Part shown: one piece after another, positions 25,979 to 35,050 of the stretch
Layout: every line of letters begins with the position of its first letter
Position numbering within the stretch: position 1 is the stretch's first letter
Source: Bordetella parapertussis
Lineage (GTDB): Bacteria; Pseudomonadota; Gammaproteobacteria; Burkholderiales; SG8-41
NCBI GenBank assembly: GCA_945885345.1
Contig: CAMCYP010000004.1
Span: 80,730-144,729 of the forward strand
DNA: 64,000 nt
Direction: 5' to 3'
Translations under genes and position numbers: made by a program
The notes under the pieces: generated by a model
The model's input: the letters and a program-made list of their open reading frames with translations, nothing else
Told to the model about the DNA's origin: nothing
The model's database searches: none

Positions 25979-26167
25979 TTATAATTCATCCTGGGGGTCG
26001 GACAAGGGCTGAATCTGGCGTGCTTCCCAAGTCCGGAGCGCAGTCTCGTAGTTAGTAAGTGCTTCCCAATAACGGTCATAAACACAGGGGTCACAGCCGC
26101 TCTGGCAGCATTCCCAGGGCTCGGGCGCCGGCGGCTTTTCCGGTTTGGGATCGAAGTCAGCCGTCAT
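25979..26167 (-). CDS. Oxidoreductase-like domain small protein
   Basis: The 62-residue protein has the short Oxidored-like signature: a proline-rich start, then EPWECCQSGCDPCVYDRYWE with four cysteines. The function of this family is unknown; the cysteines may bind a metal or be redox-active. It starts 3 bp after the stop codon of the anti-sigma-like gene and is the last gene of the ECF sigma operon. Confidence 0.75.
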   Translation of the reverse strand: MTADFDPKPEKPPAPEPWECCQSGCDPCVYDRYWEALTNYETALRTWEARQIQPLSDPQDEL

Positions 26168-26170
26168 GGC

Positions 26171-27001
26171 TCAGCGCAGATCCTCGGGCAATCGCGCCTC
26201 CGGAAAGCGGCGGCGGAACTCGGCCAGCAGCGCGTCGGCATCCGCGGTTTTGCCGCCGCGGCGCAGTTCGGCGATGCGCTGCAGCCATTTTTCCGGCGGT
26301 TCCTTGAGCAGGTCCTGCCACAGTGCGCTCTTCGCCGGCGCGGCCGACAAGGCTGCGGCCGGCGCCGCGGGCCTGGCCACCGATGCACCAGCACCGTTCG
26401 CTGCGTCAGCCATCGGCGCAGGCGCGGAACGCTGCAGCGGTTGCGGAGCGGCGTAGTCGCGCAGCGCGGGCGCCCGGTCTTCGGCCCGATTGGAGGATTC
26501 TGCCGCCATGGCCTTGGCGCGGGACTCGGTCGCCCCCCTCTCCGCTTCAGCCACACGGCCAGACAAGGCCGGTGCCGGGACGGGCGCCGCGTCCTGCACC
26601 ACTGGCGCAGGCGGTGCCGTGACCGTCGGCGCAGCAGACCGGCGCTTGGGCACGGATTCCGGCACAGCCGCGGTTGGCGGTTCGGCGATCTCTCTTCGTT
26701 CGATCTCGCTTTGCATAGTCGCGGCCGGGGTTTGCGCCGGCGGCGGGATCAGGGATTCCGGACGATCAGCCCCCTGCTCGCGCATCAGGGTCACCACGCT
26801 GACCGACAACACCAGTACCGCAGCCAGCGAAACCGGCAGCGCCCAGCGACGGGCACCGGCGCGACGCGGACCGGCGGCGACCTCGCGGCGCGCTGCGGCG
26901 CGGATCGCGTCATCGAGTTGTGCCGGCGGTTCTGCCGTCGTTCCGGCGCGGTATAGCGCCGCCAGTTGCGGATCATTTTCCATATCGGGGCCGGGTTTCA
27001 T
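26171..27001 (-). CDS. Membrane-anchored anti-sigma-like protein of the ECF operon
   Basis: The 276-residue protein has a short cytoplasmic N-terminus (about 45 residues), one membrane segment (WALPVSLAAVLVLSVSVVTL, about residues 52-71) and a long, low-complexity periplasmic region rich in Ala and Pro. It ends in a conserved-looking helical domain (WQDLLKEPPEKWLQRIAELR). Its ATG overlaps the stop codon of the sigma factor gene (ATGA), and position and topology fit an anti-sigma factor, although no classic zinc-binding HxxxCxxC motif is present. An ATG six bases upstream is an alternative start. Confidence 0.7.
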   Translation of the reverse strand: MKPGPDMENDPQLAALYRAGTTAEPPAQLDDAIRAAARREVAAGPRRAGARRWALPVSLAAVLVLSVSVVTLMREQGADRPESLIPPPAQTPAATMQSEIERREIAEPPTAAVPESVPKRRSAAPTVTAPPAPVVQDAAPVPAPALSGRVAEAERGATESRAKAMAAESSNRAEDRAPALRDYAAPQPLQRSAPAPMADAANGAGASVARPAAPAAALSAAPAKSALWQDLLKEPPEKWLQRIAELRRGGKTADADALLAEFRRRFPEARLPEDLR

Positions 27002-27561
27002 TGCCATGCCTGCATCCCCTGCCGCAGTTTCGCCAGCGCATAACGCAGCCGGCTTTTGGCGGTTTCGCGGTTGACGCCGGTGGCGTCGGCAATTTCCTCG
27101 ATACTCAGCCCGCCCTCCTGCTGCAATACAAAAGCCTCGCGCTGCTCTTCCGGCAAATCATCGAGCAATGCCAGCAGTTGCGCCGCCTGCTGCCGGGACG
27201 TCGCGCTGACTTCCGGTTCCGCGCTGCGCGGCGCCACCGGTTCGTCGATGGACACCGATTCGTCATCCAGCGGTACGGCGGCATCAGCGCGGCGAAAGTG
27301 ATCCATCAGCCGGTTGTGGGCAATCCGGTAGAGGTAAGTCGAGAATTTCGCCTGCACCGTATAAGCGGCGCGGGCGCGGATCAGGTTCATCCACACATCC
27401 TGGAACAGTTCATCGGCGAGCGCCGCGTTGCGGCACTGGCGCAGCAGATAACGATAGACGCCGCCCTTGTGACGACCATAAAGCACATCAAAAGCCGCCG
27501 CGTCACCATCGCGATAGCCGAGCATCAGCGCTTCATCGGTGGCGTCGGTGGCAGTGGGCAT
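26998..27561 (-). CDS. ECF-type RNA polymerase sigma factor
   Basis: The 187-residue protein has sigma region 2 (ELFQDVWMNLIRARAAYT, then FSTYLYRIAHNRLMDHFRR) and region 4 (LPEEQREAFVLQQEGGLSIE, then TGVNRETAKSRLRYALAKLR). It directs transcription of an unknown regulon, usually in response to envelope signals. The start is taken as the ATG at 27561; a GTG at 27624 would add 21 residues. It is coupled to the membrane protein downstream. A secreted protein gene precedes it by 115 bp on the same strand. Confidence 0.9.
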   Translation of the reverse strand: MPTATDATDEALMLGYRDGDAAAFDVLYGRHKGGVYRYLLRQCRNAALADELFQDVWMNLIRARAAYTVQAKFSTYLYRIAHNRLMDHFRRADAAVPLDDESVSIDEPVAPRSAEPEVSATSRQQAAQLLALLDDLPEEQREAFVLQQEGGLSIEEIADATGVNRETAKSRLRYALAKLRQGMQAWQ

Positions 27562-27675
27562 AACGGGGTGCCAGTATGCAGAAGCCTCTGCATACCGGCA
27601 ACCCGGCTGTAGTACTGCATCCACGCTGGGATCAGCGGCGGTGAAATCAACGCGGAGAAAATCAACGAGGGTCAG

Positions 27676-28494
27676 TCAACGCGGGTCAGGCGTAAAGCGC
27701 GCCGGGAACGGATCCGGCCGCGCCGCCAGCGACGGCTCGCGAATCACGCCCTGCGCCACCAGATTGCGATAACTGTCGTAGTAAATGGTAATGATCTCGG
27801 CCGGCGTTGCAGTGGCGCGTTCGAATTCGGTGTACGTCACCACTGACGTTTCACTGCGGCCGTGGCCGGTGCCGAGGCGTGCGGATTTTTGTGCCTGATT
27901 GGCCGGGGCTTCGCTACGCGCGGCTGCACCGACACCACTGGCCGCATCGCGCGCCGGACTGCGATCTTCTGCCATTGCCGCAGGGGCCGGCGCTTCGGCC
28001 TCCATGCTGCGCGCCAGTCGCGGCGGTGCATACTGCATCACCGGCTCCGGCTTTTTGCGGAACACCGCAACGCCGATCACGCCGACGTTGTTCGGGCGGC
28101 CGGTACGCGCGGCATAGGAATCCGGCAGCGCGGTGAAATAAAACGCGGCGGTGCGCTCCAGGCTTTTGCGCCAGCCCTTGACGCCAAAACCCTGCTGCGC
28201 ACCCAGCACATAACCGCTTTGCTGCCAGTCGGCGGTCTCGCCGGTGATCACATCGACCCCGTCCACCGAAACCACGGTCAGGATGTCGCCGCGCTGGCGG
28301 TTGCGCAGGCGGATTTCATATTCGTTGCCGGGATTGCCGACGACATAATGCCGCCCTTCGTGGACATACACCGGCAACGTGCGGTTCTGTGCGCGGTCGT
28401 GAATCACGATATCGGCGATATTGCCTACCGCAGCGACGGGCAAAGACAAGGTGCAGGCAGCCAGCGCGGCCGCAACGGTGATCAGGCGTTTCAT
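27676..28494 (-). CDS. Secreted protein of the ECF sigma operon, unknown function
   Basis: The 272-residue protein starts at 28494 with AAGGAG upstream and a clear signal peptide (MKRLITVAAALAACTLSLPVAA region). Residues 25-150 look like a beta-sandwich domain (YEIRLRNRQRGDILTVVSVDG, then GFGVKGWRKSLERTAAFYFT). A low-complexity Ala-rich linker follows and the end contains IYYDSYRNLVAQGVI. I do not recognise a named family with certainty. It lies upstream of the sigma factor and may be a surface or envelope component under its control. Confidence 0.75.
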   Translation of the reverse strand: MKRLITVAAALAACTLSLPVAAVGNIADIVIHDRAQNRTLPVYVHEGRHYVVGNPGNEYEIRLRNRQRGDILTVVSVDGVDVITGETADWQQSGYVLGAQQGFGVKGWRKSLERTAAFYFTALPDSYAARTGRPNNVGVIGVAVFRKKPEPVMQYAPPRLARSMEAEAPAPAAMAEDRSPARDAASGVGAAARSEAPANQAQKSARLGTGHGRSETSVVTYTEFERATATPAEIITIYYDSYRNLVAQGVIREPSLAARPDPFPARFTPDPR

Positions 28495-28759
28495 CAAGGC
28501 TCCTTGAGTTAAGTGTGCGGAAGACCCGCGACCCTGCTGTAAACGCCAGCCGCAGCGGATCGGGGTTAAACGTCGTTTTGGCCCGCTATGTGCGACAACG
28601 TACAGACCCTCTCCGGGGGGAGGCGAATACTCCACAGGGTCTCGGAAGAGGTGCTTTTTCAGGCAATTTTCAGACTGCGCGATACCGCATTTTTTGCTGG
28701 CGACCCCACAAGCGCAGCGCCCCCTCCAGATCGGAGTTCGCATTTCACGGAAATCGGCC

Positions 28760-30439
28760 ATGTCCGCAACAGAACTCTCCCCCTCCCTTGCCGCCGATGC
28801 CAGCAAGGCGGACGCCCTGCTTAAAGCGGGCGCCCTGCAGAACGCGATCCTGACCAGTGCCAATTTCTCGATCATCGCCACTGACGAGAAAGGCATCATC
28901 CAGCTGTTCAATACCGGCGCCGAGCACATGCTGGGCTACACCGCAGCCGAAGTCGTCAACAAGATCAGCCCGAGCGATATTCATGACCCGGAAGAGGTCA
29001 TGGTACGCGCCCAGGCATTGAGCCTCGAGCTTGGCACCCTGATTACGCCGGGATTCGAAGCCCTGGCCTTCAAGGCATCGCGCGGCATCGAAGACGTCTA
29101 TGACCTGACCTATATCTGCAAGGATGGCAGCCGCTTTCCGGCCATCATCTCGATCACGGCGCTGCGCGACGACGCTGGCGCCATCATCGGCTACCTGCTG
29201 ATCGGCACCGACAATTCCGTGCGCAAGACGATCGAGTCGAAACTGAACGAGGCCATGGCCGTCGCAGACAGCGCCAACCGCGCGAAAACCGACTTCCTTT
29301 CCAGCATGAGCCATGAATTACGCACACCGCTCAATGCGATCCTCGGTTTCGCCCAGCTCATGGAATCCGGCGCCCCGCCCCCGACAGTTAACCAGAAGCG
29401 CAGTCTGGAGCAGATCCTCAAGGCGGGCTGGTACCTGCTGGAGCTGATCAACGAAATCCTCGATCTTGCACTGATCGAGTCGGGCAAGGTCACGCTGTCC
29501 CGGGAACCAGTCTCGCTGTCCGAGCTCATGCTGGAGTGCCGTGCCATGATCGAGCCGCAAGCACAAAAGCGCGGCATCGCCATGACGTTTCCGCGATTCG
29601 AAACTCCCCTGTTCCTCAATGCCGACCGGATCCGGCTGAAACAGGTTCTGATCAATCTGCTGTTCAACGCCATCAAGTACAACAAACCGAGCGGCACGGT
29701 TACGGTGGATTACGAACCGAAAGCCGCGGACATGATTCGCCTCAGCGTGCGCGACACCGGTGCGGGGCTGGCGCAGGAACAACTGGCCAAGCTGTTCCAG
29801 CCCTTCAATCGCCTCGGCAGGCAAACCGGCTCGGAGGAAGGCACCGGTATCGGCCTGGTGGTGACCAAACGCCTGGTCGAACTCATGGGCGGGGTCATCG
29901 GCGTGGACAGCACGGTCGGAGAGGGAAGTACGTTTTGGGTCGAGTTGTGTCTCGCCGAGGCACCGCAACTCGACTTTACGAAAACCGATGAAGTGGCAGT
30001 GCGAACACAAGTCGCAGAAGGCACACCGCAGCGCACCGTGCTGTATGTGGAGGACAACCCGGCGAACCTGGAACTGGTCGAACAAATCATTACGCGTCGT
30101 CCCGATCTGCGTCTGCTGAGTGCCGCGGACGGTGATCTTGGTGTTGAGTTTGCACGCGCCTATTTGCCTGAAGTCATCCTGATGGATATCAACCTGCCCG
30201 GCACCAGCGGGATTGAAGCCTTGAGAATCCTGCTCGCAGACCCTGCAACCGCACATATCCCGGTCATCGCACTCAGCGCGAACGCCGTGCCCCAGGATAT
30301 CGCGCGCAGCCTTGAGGCCGGATTCTTCAGCTATCTCACCAAGCCGATCAAGGTCGACCTGTTCATCGATGCGCTGGATGCGGCCTTGAAATTTTCTCTG
30401 ACATCATCCACCCGCACCGCGGTCAAGGAACACGCATGA
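28760..30439 (+). CDS. PAS-containing hybrid sensor histidine kinase with receiver domain
   Basis: The 559-residue protein is soluble, with no membrane segment. It has a PAS domain (about residues 27-150), a HisKA domain with His185 in SMSHELRTPLNAI, an ATPase domain (NLLFNAIKYN, DTGAGL, GTGIGLVV) and a C-terminal receiver (about 425-540, VILMDINLPG). It would sense a cytoplasmic signal through PAS and relay phosphate to its own receiver and probably to the next protein. It overlaps the following gene by 4 bp (ATGA). Confidence 0.92.
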   Translation: MSATELSPSLAADASKADALLKAGALQNAILTSANFSIIATDEKGIIQLFNTGAEHMLGYTAAEVVNKISPSDIHDPEEVMVRAQALSLELGTLITPGFEALAFKASRGIEDVYDLTYICKDGSRFPAIISITALRDDAGAIIGYLLIGTDNSVRKTIESKLNEAMAVADSANRAKTDFLSSMSHELRTPLNAILGFAQLMESGAPPPTVNQKRSLEQILKAGWYLLELINEILDLALIESGKVTLSREPVSLSELMLECRAMIEPQAQKRGIAMTFPRFETPLFLNADRIRLKQVLINLLFNAIKYNKPSGTVTVDYEPKAADMIRLSVRDTGAGLAQEQLAKLFQPFNRLGRQTGSEEGTGIGLVVTKRLVELMGGVIGVDSTVGEGSTFWVELCLAEAPQLDFTKTDEVAVRTQVAEGTPQRTVLYVEDNPANLELVEQIITRRPDLRLLSAADGDLGVEFARAYLPEVILMDINLPGTSGIEALRILLADPATAHIPVIALSANAVPQDIARSLEAGFFSYLTKPIKVDLFIDALDAALKFSLTSSTRTAVKEHA

Positions 30440-31260
30440 AGCTGGCCGAATCCGACATTCTCAAGAGCAGTATCCTGATCGTCGATGACCAGGAGGCCAA
30501 TGTCAGCCTGCTTGAGCAAATGCTGCACCAAACCGGCTATACCAGCGTCTCCTCAACCATGAATCCGCAGGAAGTCTGCGCGCTGCACCGGAAAAACCAC
30601 TACGACCTGATCCTGCTCGACCTGCAGATGCCCGGCATGGATGGCTTCCAGGTGATCGAGGCGCTGAAGACCAACGATGCGGACGATTACCTACCCGTAC
30701 TGGTGATCACCGCACAACCCAGCCACAAACTGCGGGCCTTGCAAGCCGGTGCCAAAGATTTCGTCAGCAAACCCTTTGATCTGATCGAGGTCAAGACCCG
30801 CATCCACAACATGCTCGAAGTCCGTCTGCTTTATAAAAACCTCAACAATTACAACAAAATCCTCGAAGAAACCGTGCGCGAACGGACCGCCGAACTGCGC
30901 GAAAGCGAAGCGCGTTATCGCAGCCTGACGGAACTGGCCTCCGATTGGTACTGGGAACAGGACCAGCACGGCAGCTTCACCAAGGTTTCCGGACCGGTGC
31001 TGGAGATGCTCGGCGTCCGCGTCGACACCCTGGCAGGGAATGCTGGCGACGCCCCGGTAGACGGCTGGAATGAGACGGAGCGGGATTTTCTGCGAACAAC
31101 AATTGCTGCGCGGCAGCCCTTCCTCGATTTCATTTTCAGCCGCGTCAATGCCGACGGCTCACAGCAAAGATTTCAAGTGAGCGGCGAACCCATGTTCAAC
31201 CAGTCTGCCCGCTTCATCGGTTACCGCGGCATCGGCGTGGAACTGACTGAAAATAAATAG
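30436..31260 (+). CDS. Response regulator with C-terminal PAS domain
   Basis: The 274-residue protein has a receiver (residues 10-130, acidic Asp17/Asp18, phosphoacceptor Asp62 in LLDLQMPGMDG, Lys near 111 in VSKPFD), a helical linker (about 130-155) and a PAS-type sensor domain (155-270). It has no DNA-binding or enzymatic output domain, so it may be a relay or a regulator of the kinase encoded just upstream. It is translationally coupled to that kinase gene. The protein ends at ELTENK without a further module. Confidence 0.88.
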   Translation: MKLAESDILKSSILIVDDQEANVSLLEQMLHQTGYTSVSSTMNPQEVCALHRKNHYDLILLDLQMPGMDGFQVIEALKTNDADDYLPVLVITAQPSHKLRALQAGAKDFVSKPFDLIEVKTRIHNMLEVRLLYKNLNNYNKILEETVRERTAELRESEARYRSLTELASDWYWEQDQHGSFTKVSGPVLEMLGVRVDTLAGNAGDAPVDGWNETERDFLRTTIAARQPFLDFIFSRVNADGSQQRFQVSGEPMFNQSARFIGYRGIGVELTENK

Positions 31261-31284
31261 CCCTCAAGATACCGGCGATCAGTG

Positions 31285-32022
31285 ATGTCAGCACCACATC
31301 ATCCGCATCAAAACCTCCTGCTCGGCGCCCTGCCCGCAGCAGAATTCGCGCACCTTTCCGCCCATCTGGAGCTGGTGCCGCTGTTACTCGGCGACATGCT
31401 TTACGAACCCGGCGAACAGTTGCAGCACGCCTATTTCCCCACCACCGCCATCGTCTCGCTGCACTATGTCATGGAGTCCGGCGCATCGTCCGAAACCGCA
31501 GGGGTGGGCAATGAAGGCGTGGTCGGCATTACTCTGTTCACGGGAGGCCATACCACGTCCAGCTCGGCGGTGGTGCAGACTGCCGGTCACGCGTACCGGG
31601 TGGAACGCAGCCTGCTGCTGCAGGAGTTCAATCGGGCCGGCATGATGCAACGGTTGTTGCTGCGTTACACTCAGGCGCTGATTACACAAATCATGCAGAA
31701 CGCGGCCTGTAACCGGCATCACTCACTGGAGCAGCAGTTGTGCCGCTGGTTATTGCTGACCCTGGACCGTGGCCCAGCGCGCGAATTGGTCATGACGCAG
31801 GAATTGATCGCCACCATGCTCGGCGTGCGTCGGGAAGGCATTACCGAGGCTGCTGGAAATTTGCAACGCGCCGGTTTCATACGCTACCGCCGCGGCCACA
31901 TTACCGTGCTTGAGCGATCCGGGCTGGAGAGCCACGCCTGTGAGTGCTACGCGGTGGTCAAGAAAGAATGGCGCCGCCTGCTGCCCGTTGCGCAAACCGT
32001 ACCAATGTCGCTTACAGCCTGA
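31285..32022 (+). CDS. Crp/Fnr-family transcriptional regulator
   Basis: The 245-residue protein has a cNMP-binding-like N-terminal domain (about residues 8-125) and a Crp-type helix-turn-helix near 165-215 (MTQELIATMLGVRREGITEA). There are no FNR-type cysteines. It follows the PAS response regulator by 24 bp on the same strand, so the three genes form a signalling operon. GTG at 31282 is an alternative start. Confidence 0.88.
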   Translation: MSAPHHPHQNLLLGALPAAEFAHLSAHLELVPLLLGDMLYEPGEQLQHAYFPTTAIVSLHYVMESGASSETAGVGNEGVVGITLFTGGHTTSSSAVVQTAGHAYRVERSLLLQEFNRAGMMQRLLLRYTQALITQIMQNAACNRHHSLEQQLCRWLLLTLDRGPARELVMTQELIATMLGVRREGITEAAGNLQRAGFIRYRRGHITVLERSGLESHACECYAVVKKEWRRLLPVAQTVPMSLTA

Positions 32023-32083
32023 TAGCCGTATTGGACACCAGGTGCCGGGTCGGGCCTGCCGGCGGCTGTGATAGATTGAAGTC

Positions 32084-32689
32084 ATGGATGATCTTGTACT
32101 CCGTGGCATGGCGAAGTGGCCCAACGTACCTTCCGTCTACGGATGGTTATCGCTCGACCGCCGCGGTCACTGGCTGCTGAAAGGCGAACGCGTCGCCAAT
32201 TCCGGCATCGCCGCTTTTTTCGGCCGTAACTACGGCCACGATGACCAGGGCCGCTGGTTTTTCCAGAACGGGCCGCAACGCGTTTATGTCGCGCTGGATT
32301 ACACACCGCATGTTTACCGCATCATTTCCGCGCCGGGTGCCGCGCTGGCGCTGGCTTCACACAGCGGCAGCGCAGTCAGCACGATCGCCGCTGCCTATAT
32401 TGATGACAGCGGGCAACTGCTGCTCGATACCGATCTCGGCATCGGCCTGATGCATGATGCCGATCTGGAAACCCTGGTGCCGCGATTCAGCAGCCCCGGC
32501 GGCCTCGCCGGCGAAGCGGCGCTGGCGGCGACGCTGGACGCATTGCAGGCCGGACGCGATGTCGCGCTGGATCTCTCGCTGGACAAAGCGCGCATCTCCG
32601 TGAAACCGGTGCGCGCCGCTGATGTTCCCACACGGTTTGGTTTTGTCGCCCGCCCCGTACAGCCTGCCGGACAGGAAGAGTGCTATTAG
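32084..32689 (+). CDS. Conserved hypothetical protein (DUF2946/DUF2944-type uncertain)
   Basis: The 201-residue protein begins MDDLVLRGMAKWPNVPSVYG, a start I associate with an uncharacterised proteobacterial family whose exact DUF number I cannot confirm. It has no signal peptide or membrane segment. The central part (NGPQRVYVALDYTPHVYRII) and a long helical C-terminal part look globular. It stands 61 bp after the Crp-type gene and 60 bp before the threonine aldolase gene on the same strand. Confidence 0.75.
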   Translation: MDDLVLRGMAKWPNVPSVYGWLSLDRRGHWLLKGERVANSGIAAFFGRNYGHDDQGRWFFQNGPQRVYVALDYTPHVYRIISAPGAALALASHSGSAVSTIAAAYIDDSGQLLLDTDLGIGLMHDADLETLVPRFSSPGGLAGEAALAATLDALQAGRDVALDLSLDKARISVKPVRAADVPTRFGFVARPVQPAGQEECY

Positions 32690-32749
32690 AATTGCCCGCT
32701 GACTAATAATGGGCTTATCAAACCACGATACCGACTACTGAAAAACATC

Positions 32750-33787
32750 ATGATTGATTTACGCACCGACACTGTCACCCAGCCCACCGCAGCCATGCTC
32801 GCGGCGATGCAGACCGCCACCCAGGGCGACGATTCCCGCGACGGTGATCCGACCGTGATCAAACTCGAAGCGCTGGCCGCGGCGCGCACCGGCAAGCAGG
32901 CCGGGCTCTACATGCCCAGCGGCACGATGACCAACCTGGTCGCGGTGCTCGCGCACACTGCGCGCGCGGGTGAAGTGCTGCTGGAACGCGGCGCGCACAT
33001 GCTCAATACCGAACTGGGCGGGCTCGCCGCAGTCGCCGGCGTGTTCTACAAGGGCATTCCCGGCACGCGCGGCGCGATGGACGAGACGGCATTGCGCGAA
33101 GCGGTGCGGCCGATGACACGCAACAATTTCGGCACCGCGCTGATCTGCATGGAAACCACGCACAACGGCGCCGGCGGCACGGTGCTGCCGCTGGCCCACA
33201 TGAAAGCGGTGCACGAACTCGCACAACAGCACGGCATACCGGTGCACACCGACGGCGCCAGATTATTCAACGCCGCGGTGGCGCTGGGTGTGCCGGCGGC
33301 GGAGGTCGCGCGCCACACCGATTCAGTGTCTTTCTGCGTATCCAAAGGATTGTCCGCCCCGGTCGGCTCGGTGCTGTGCGGATCCAGCGCTTTCATCGAA
33401 CGCGCGCGCCCGTTCCGGCGCATGGTCGGCGGCAACATGCGCCAGGCCGGCTCAATCGCTGCCGCCGGCATCGTCGCGCTGGAAACCATGATGGATCGCC
33501 TGAAAGAAGATCACGCTGCTGCAAAACGTCTCGCCAGCGGATTCCATGCCGTCGATGAGTCGCTGGCCGATCCGGCTGACGTCGAAACCAATATCGTGCG
33601 GGTCAATGTACGCGCCAGTGGCCGCAGCGCCGCGCAATGGGCGGAGGATTTCAAGACACACGGCATCGCCGTCAGCCCGGCAGATTCGGTGTCACTGCGT
33701 TTTGTGACCCACCGCCACATATCGGATGCGGATGTCGATGCAGCCATCAGCGCCTGCCGCACAATCTGGAAGCAGCGCAAACCGTAG
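32750..33787 (+). CDS. ltaE: Low-specificity L-threonine aldolase
   Basis: The 345-residue PLP enzyme opens with MIDLRTDTVTQPT, typical for the family. It has the glycine-rich MPSGTMTNLVA, the segment VHTDGARLFNAA and the PLP-lysine motif SVSFCVSKGLSAPVGS. It cleaves L-threonine or allo-threonine to glycine and acetaldehyde in the cytoplasm. It ends 4 bp before the convergent DUF302 gene. Confidence 0.93.
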   Translation: MIDLRTDTVTQPTAAMLAAMQTATQGDDSRDGDPTVIKLEALAAARTGKQAGLYMPSGTMTNLVAVLAHTARAGEVLLERGAHMLNTELGGLAAVAGVFYKGIPGTRGAMDETALREAVRPMTRNNFGTALICMETTHNGAGGTVLPLAHMKAVHELAQQHGIPVHTDGARLFNAAVALGVPAAEVARHTDSVSFCVSKGLSAPVGSVLCGSSAFIERARPFRRMVGGNMRQAGSIAAAGIVALETMMDRLKEDHAAAKRLASGFHAVDESLADPADVETNIVRVNVRASGRSAAQWAEDFKTHGIAVSPADSVSLRFVTHRHISDADVDAAISACRTIWKQRKP

Positions 33788-33790
33788 CTG

Positions 33791-34282
33791 CTACTGCCTC
33801 GCTTCGCCCACCACCTCATTGACCAAATCAGCCAGCAGTTTTTCCACTTTGTGCAGGGCTGCAACAGAGGCTTTGTTTCCCGAGGCCAGGGGCGCGCGGT
33901 ACGCAAGATAAACGGTGCGCGGCGCCTGCAGCAGGGTATAGACGGCAATGGCGTACGGACAGAACACGATGTTGTGCGGATCGGCGGCCATGGTTTCGCG
34001 GGAGATGGCGGCGCTGCAGAACTCCAGGGTTTCTGCTTTGCCGTAAATCGGCCGGGCATCGCCCAGATCGCGCCCGGTACGGTCGAGCATGTCGCCGACG
34101 CGTGCCGTGTAACTCAACACCAGCCCGCGATTTTCCAACGCCATCACCACGCGTTCACGGACATCATCGAATTCGCCGGATGTGGAACGCACATGCACGC
34201 CCGGCGTCGCTGCGTATGCAGAAAATGCGATGCACGACAGACTTAGCAACAACCATCGGCGATACCGCAGGAGTTTTGTCAT
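33791..34282 (-). CDS. Secreted DUF302 domain protein
   Basis: The 163-residue protein has a signal peptide (LLLSLSCIAFSAYAATPG, cleavage after AYA) and a DUF302 domain. In it, FDDVRERVVMALENRGLVLS, then ETLEFCSA and NIVFCPYAIAVYTL with two cysteines, are the recognisable segments. The domain fold is known but not its biochemical function. The start at 34282 gives the shortest product with a complete signal peptide. Confidence 0.8.
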   Translation of the reverse strand: MTKLLRYRRWLLLSLSCIAFSAYAATPGVHVRSTSGEFDDVRERVVMALENRGLVLSYTARVGDMLDRTGRDLGDARPIYGKAETLEFCSAAISRETMAADPHNIVFCPYAIAVYTLLQAPRTVYLAYRAPLASGNKASVAALHKVEKLLADLVNEVVGEARQ

Positions 34283-34620
34283 GCCTTGTGCGATGACACT
34301 TTGCGGTCGGGTGCGGCAGCGCAGGCAGCGGGTCCAGGATGGCAAAAATGCTGGAAATGCCGCAAAAGCCGCCGATTTTGCCGCTCCGAAAACCCTTCAA
34401 TTTTGAGGGTTAAACCCTGCGCAGGAATTTTTTTTGACCCTATAAACAATTGATTTTAAACGATTTATTTGAGGGTTACGCGATAAAACGGGCGGCCGGC
34501 TCCTTGCCCCATCCGGAGGGATTGGGTATCTTTAGCCCCCTGCTGTCCGCGGTTGTGAACTGCCTTCCGCGGCGGGCATCGGACTTCTCCCGAGACCGAT
34601 TCCGCCGCACGGCACAGATG
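34283..34620. other. Intergenic region with a hairpin
   Basis: This 338-bp gap has no reading frame with coding character. A hairpin of AACCCT...AGGGTT (34391-34411) lies in its A+T-rich middle. A TTGACC hexamer near 34434 could be part of a promoter, but no convincing -10 partner is seen. Confidence 0.45.
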
Positions 34621-34953
34621 TCAGGGCTTGCTTCCCATCGGGAACGGCCATGCACCTGGAATCGCAATCGGACGGGGCGCTACCGGAGCCGGTCCCGGCA
34701 TTACCTGGGATGCAGGCTTTTTGGCAGCCGCCCGCTTTTTGATAGCAGGCTTTTTGTTGACTGCTTTTTTCTTGACTGCTTTTTTCTTAGCCGGCTTTCG
34801 AGCCGGCTTTTTTTTGCCTGTTTTGCGGCTGGCGCTTTTTTTCCCGGCTGCCTTGCGCGCGACCTTCTTCACGACCTTCTTTTTCTTGGCCGCTTTTTTG
34901 CCGGCCTTTTTATTTGTTTTTTTCTTTGCAGCCTTCTTTTTCGCTTTTGCCAT
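34621..34953 (-). CDS. Histone H1-like lysine/alanine-rich protein
   Basis: The 110-residue protein starts at 34953 after a GAAGGAGG site. Residues 2-85 are nearly all Lys, Ala, Arg and Val in KKAxKK-type repeats, like the C-terminal tail of histone H1, AlgP and related bacterial DNA-binding proteins. A Pro-rich tail (MPGPAPVAPRPIAIPGAWPF) follows. It probably binds DNA non-specifically. The T/C-rich plus-strand repeats at 34735-34945 are the coding counterpart and make long shadow frames. Confidence 0.8.
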   Translation of the reverse strand: MAKAKKKAAKKKTNKKAGKKAAKKKKVVKKVARKAAGKKSASRKTGKKKPARKPAKKKAVKKKAVNKKPAIKKRAAAKKPASQVMPGPAPVAPRPIAIPGAWPFPMGSKP

Positions 34954-35050
34954 GCGAGCCTCCTTCAGTGTCGATGTAGTGTGCGCCTTTACGCCACGAC
35001 GCACGCCCTTCCCCGCAAAATCCTGTTCCCGCCCTTGATTCAGTACTAGT

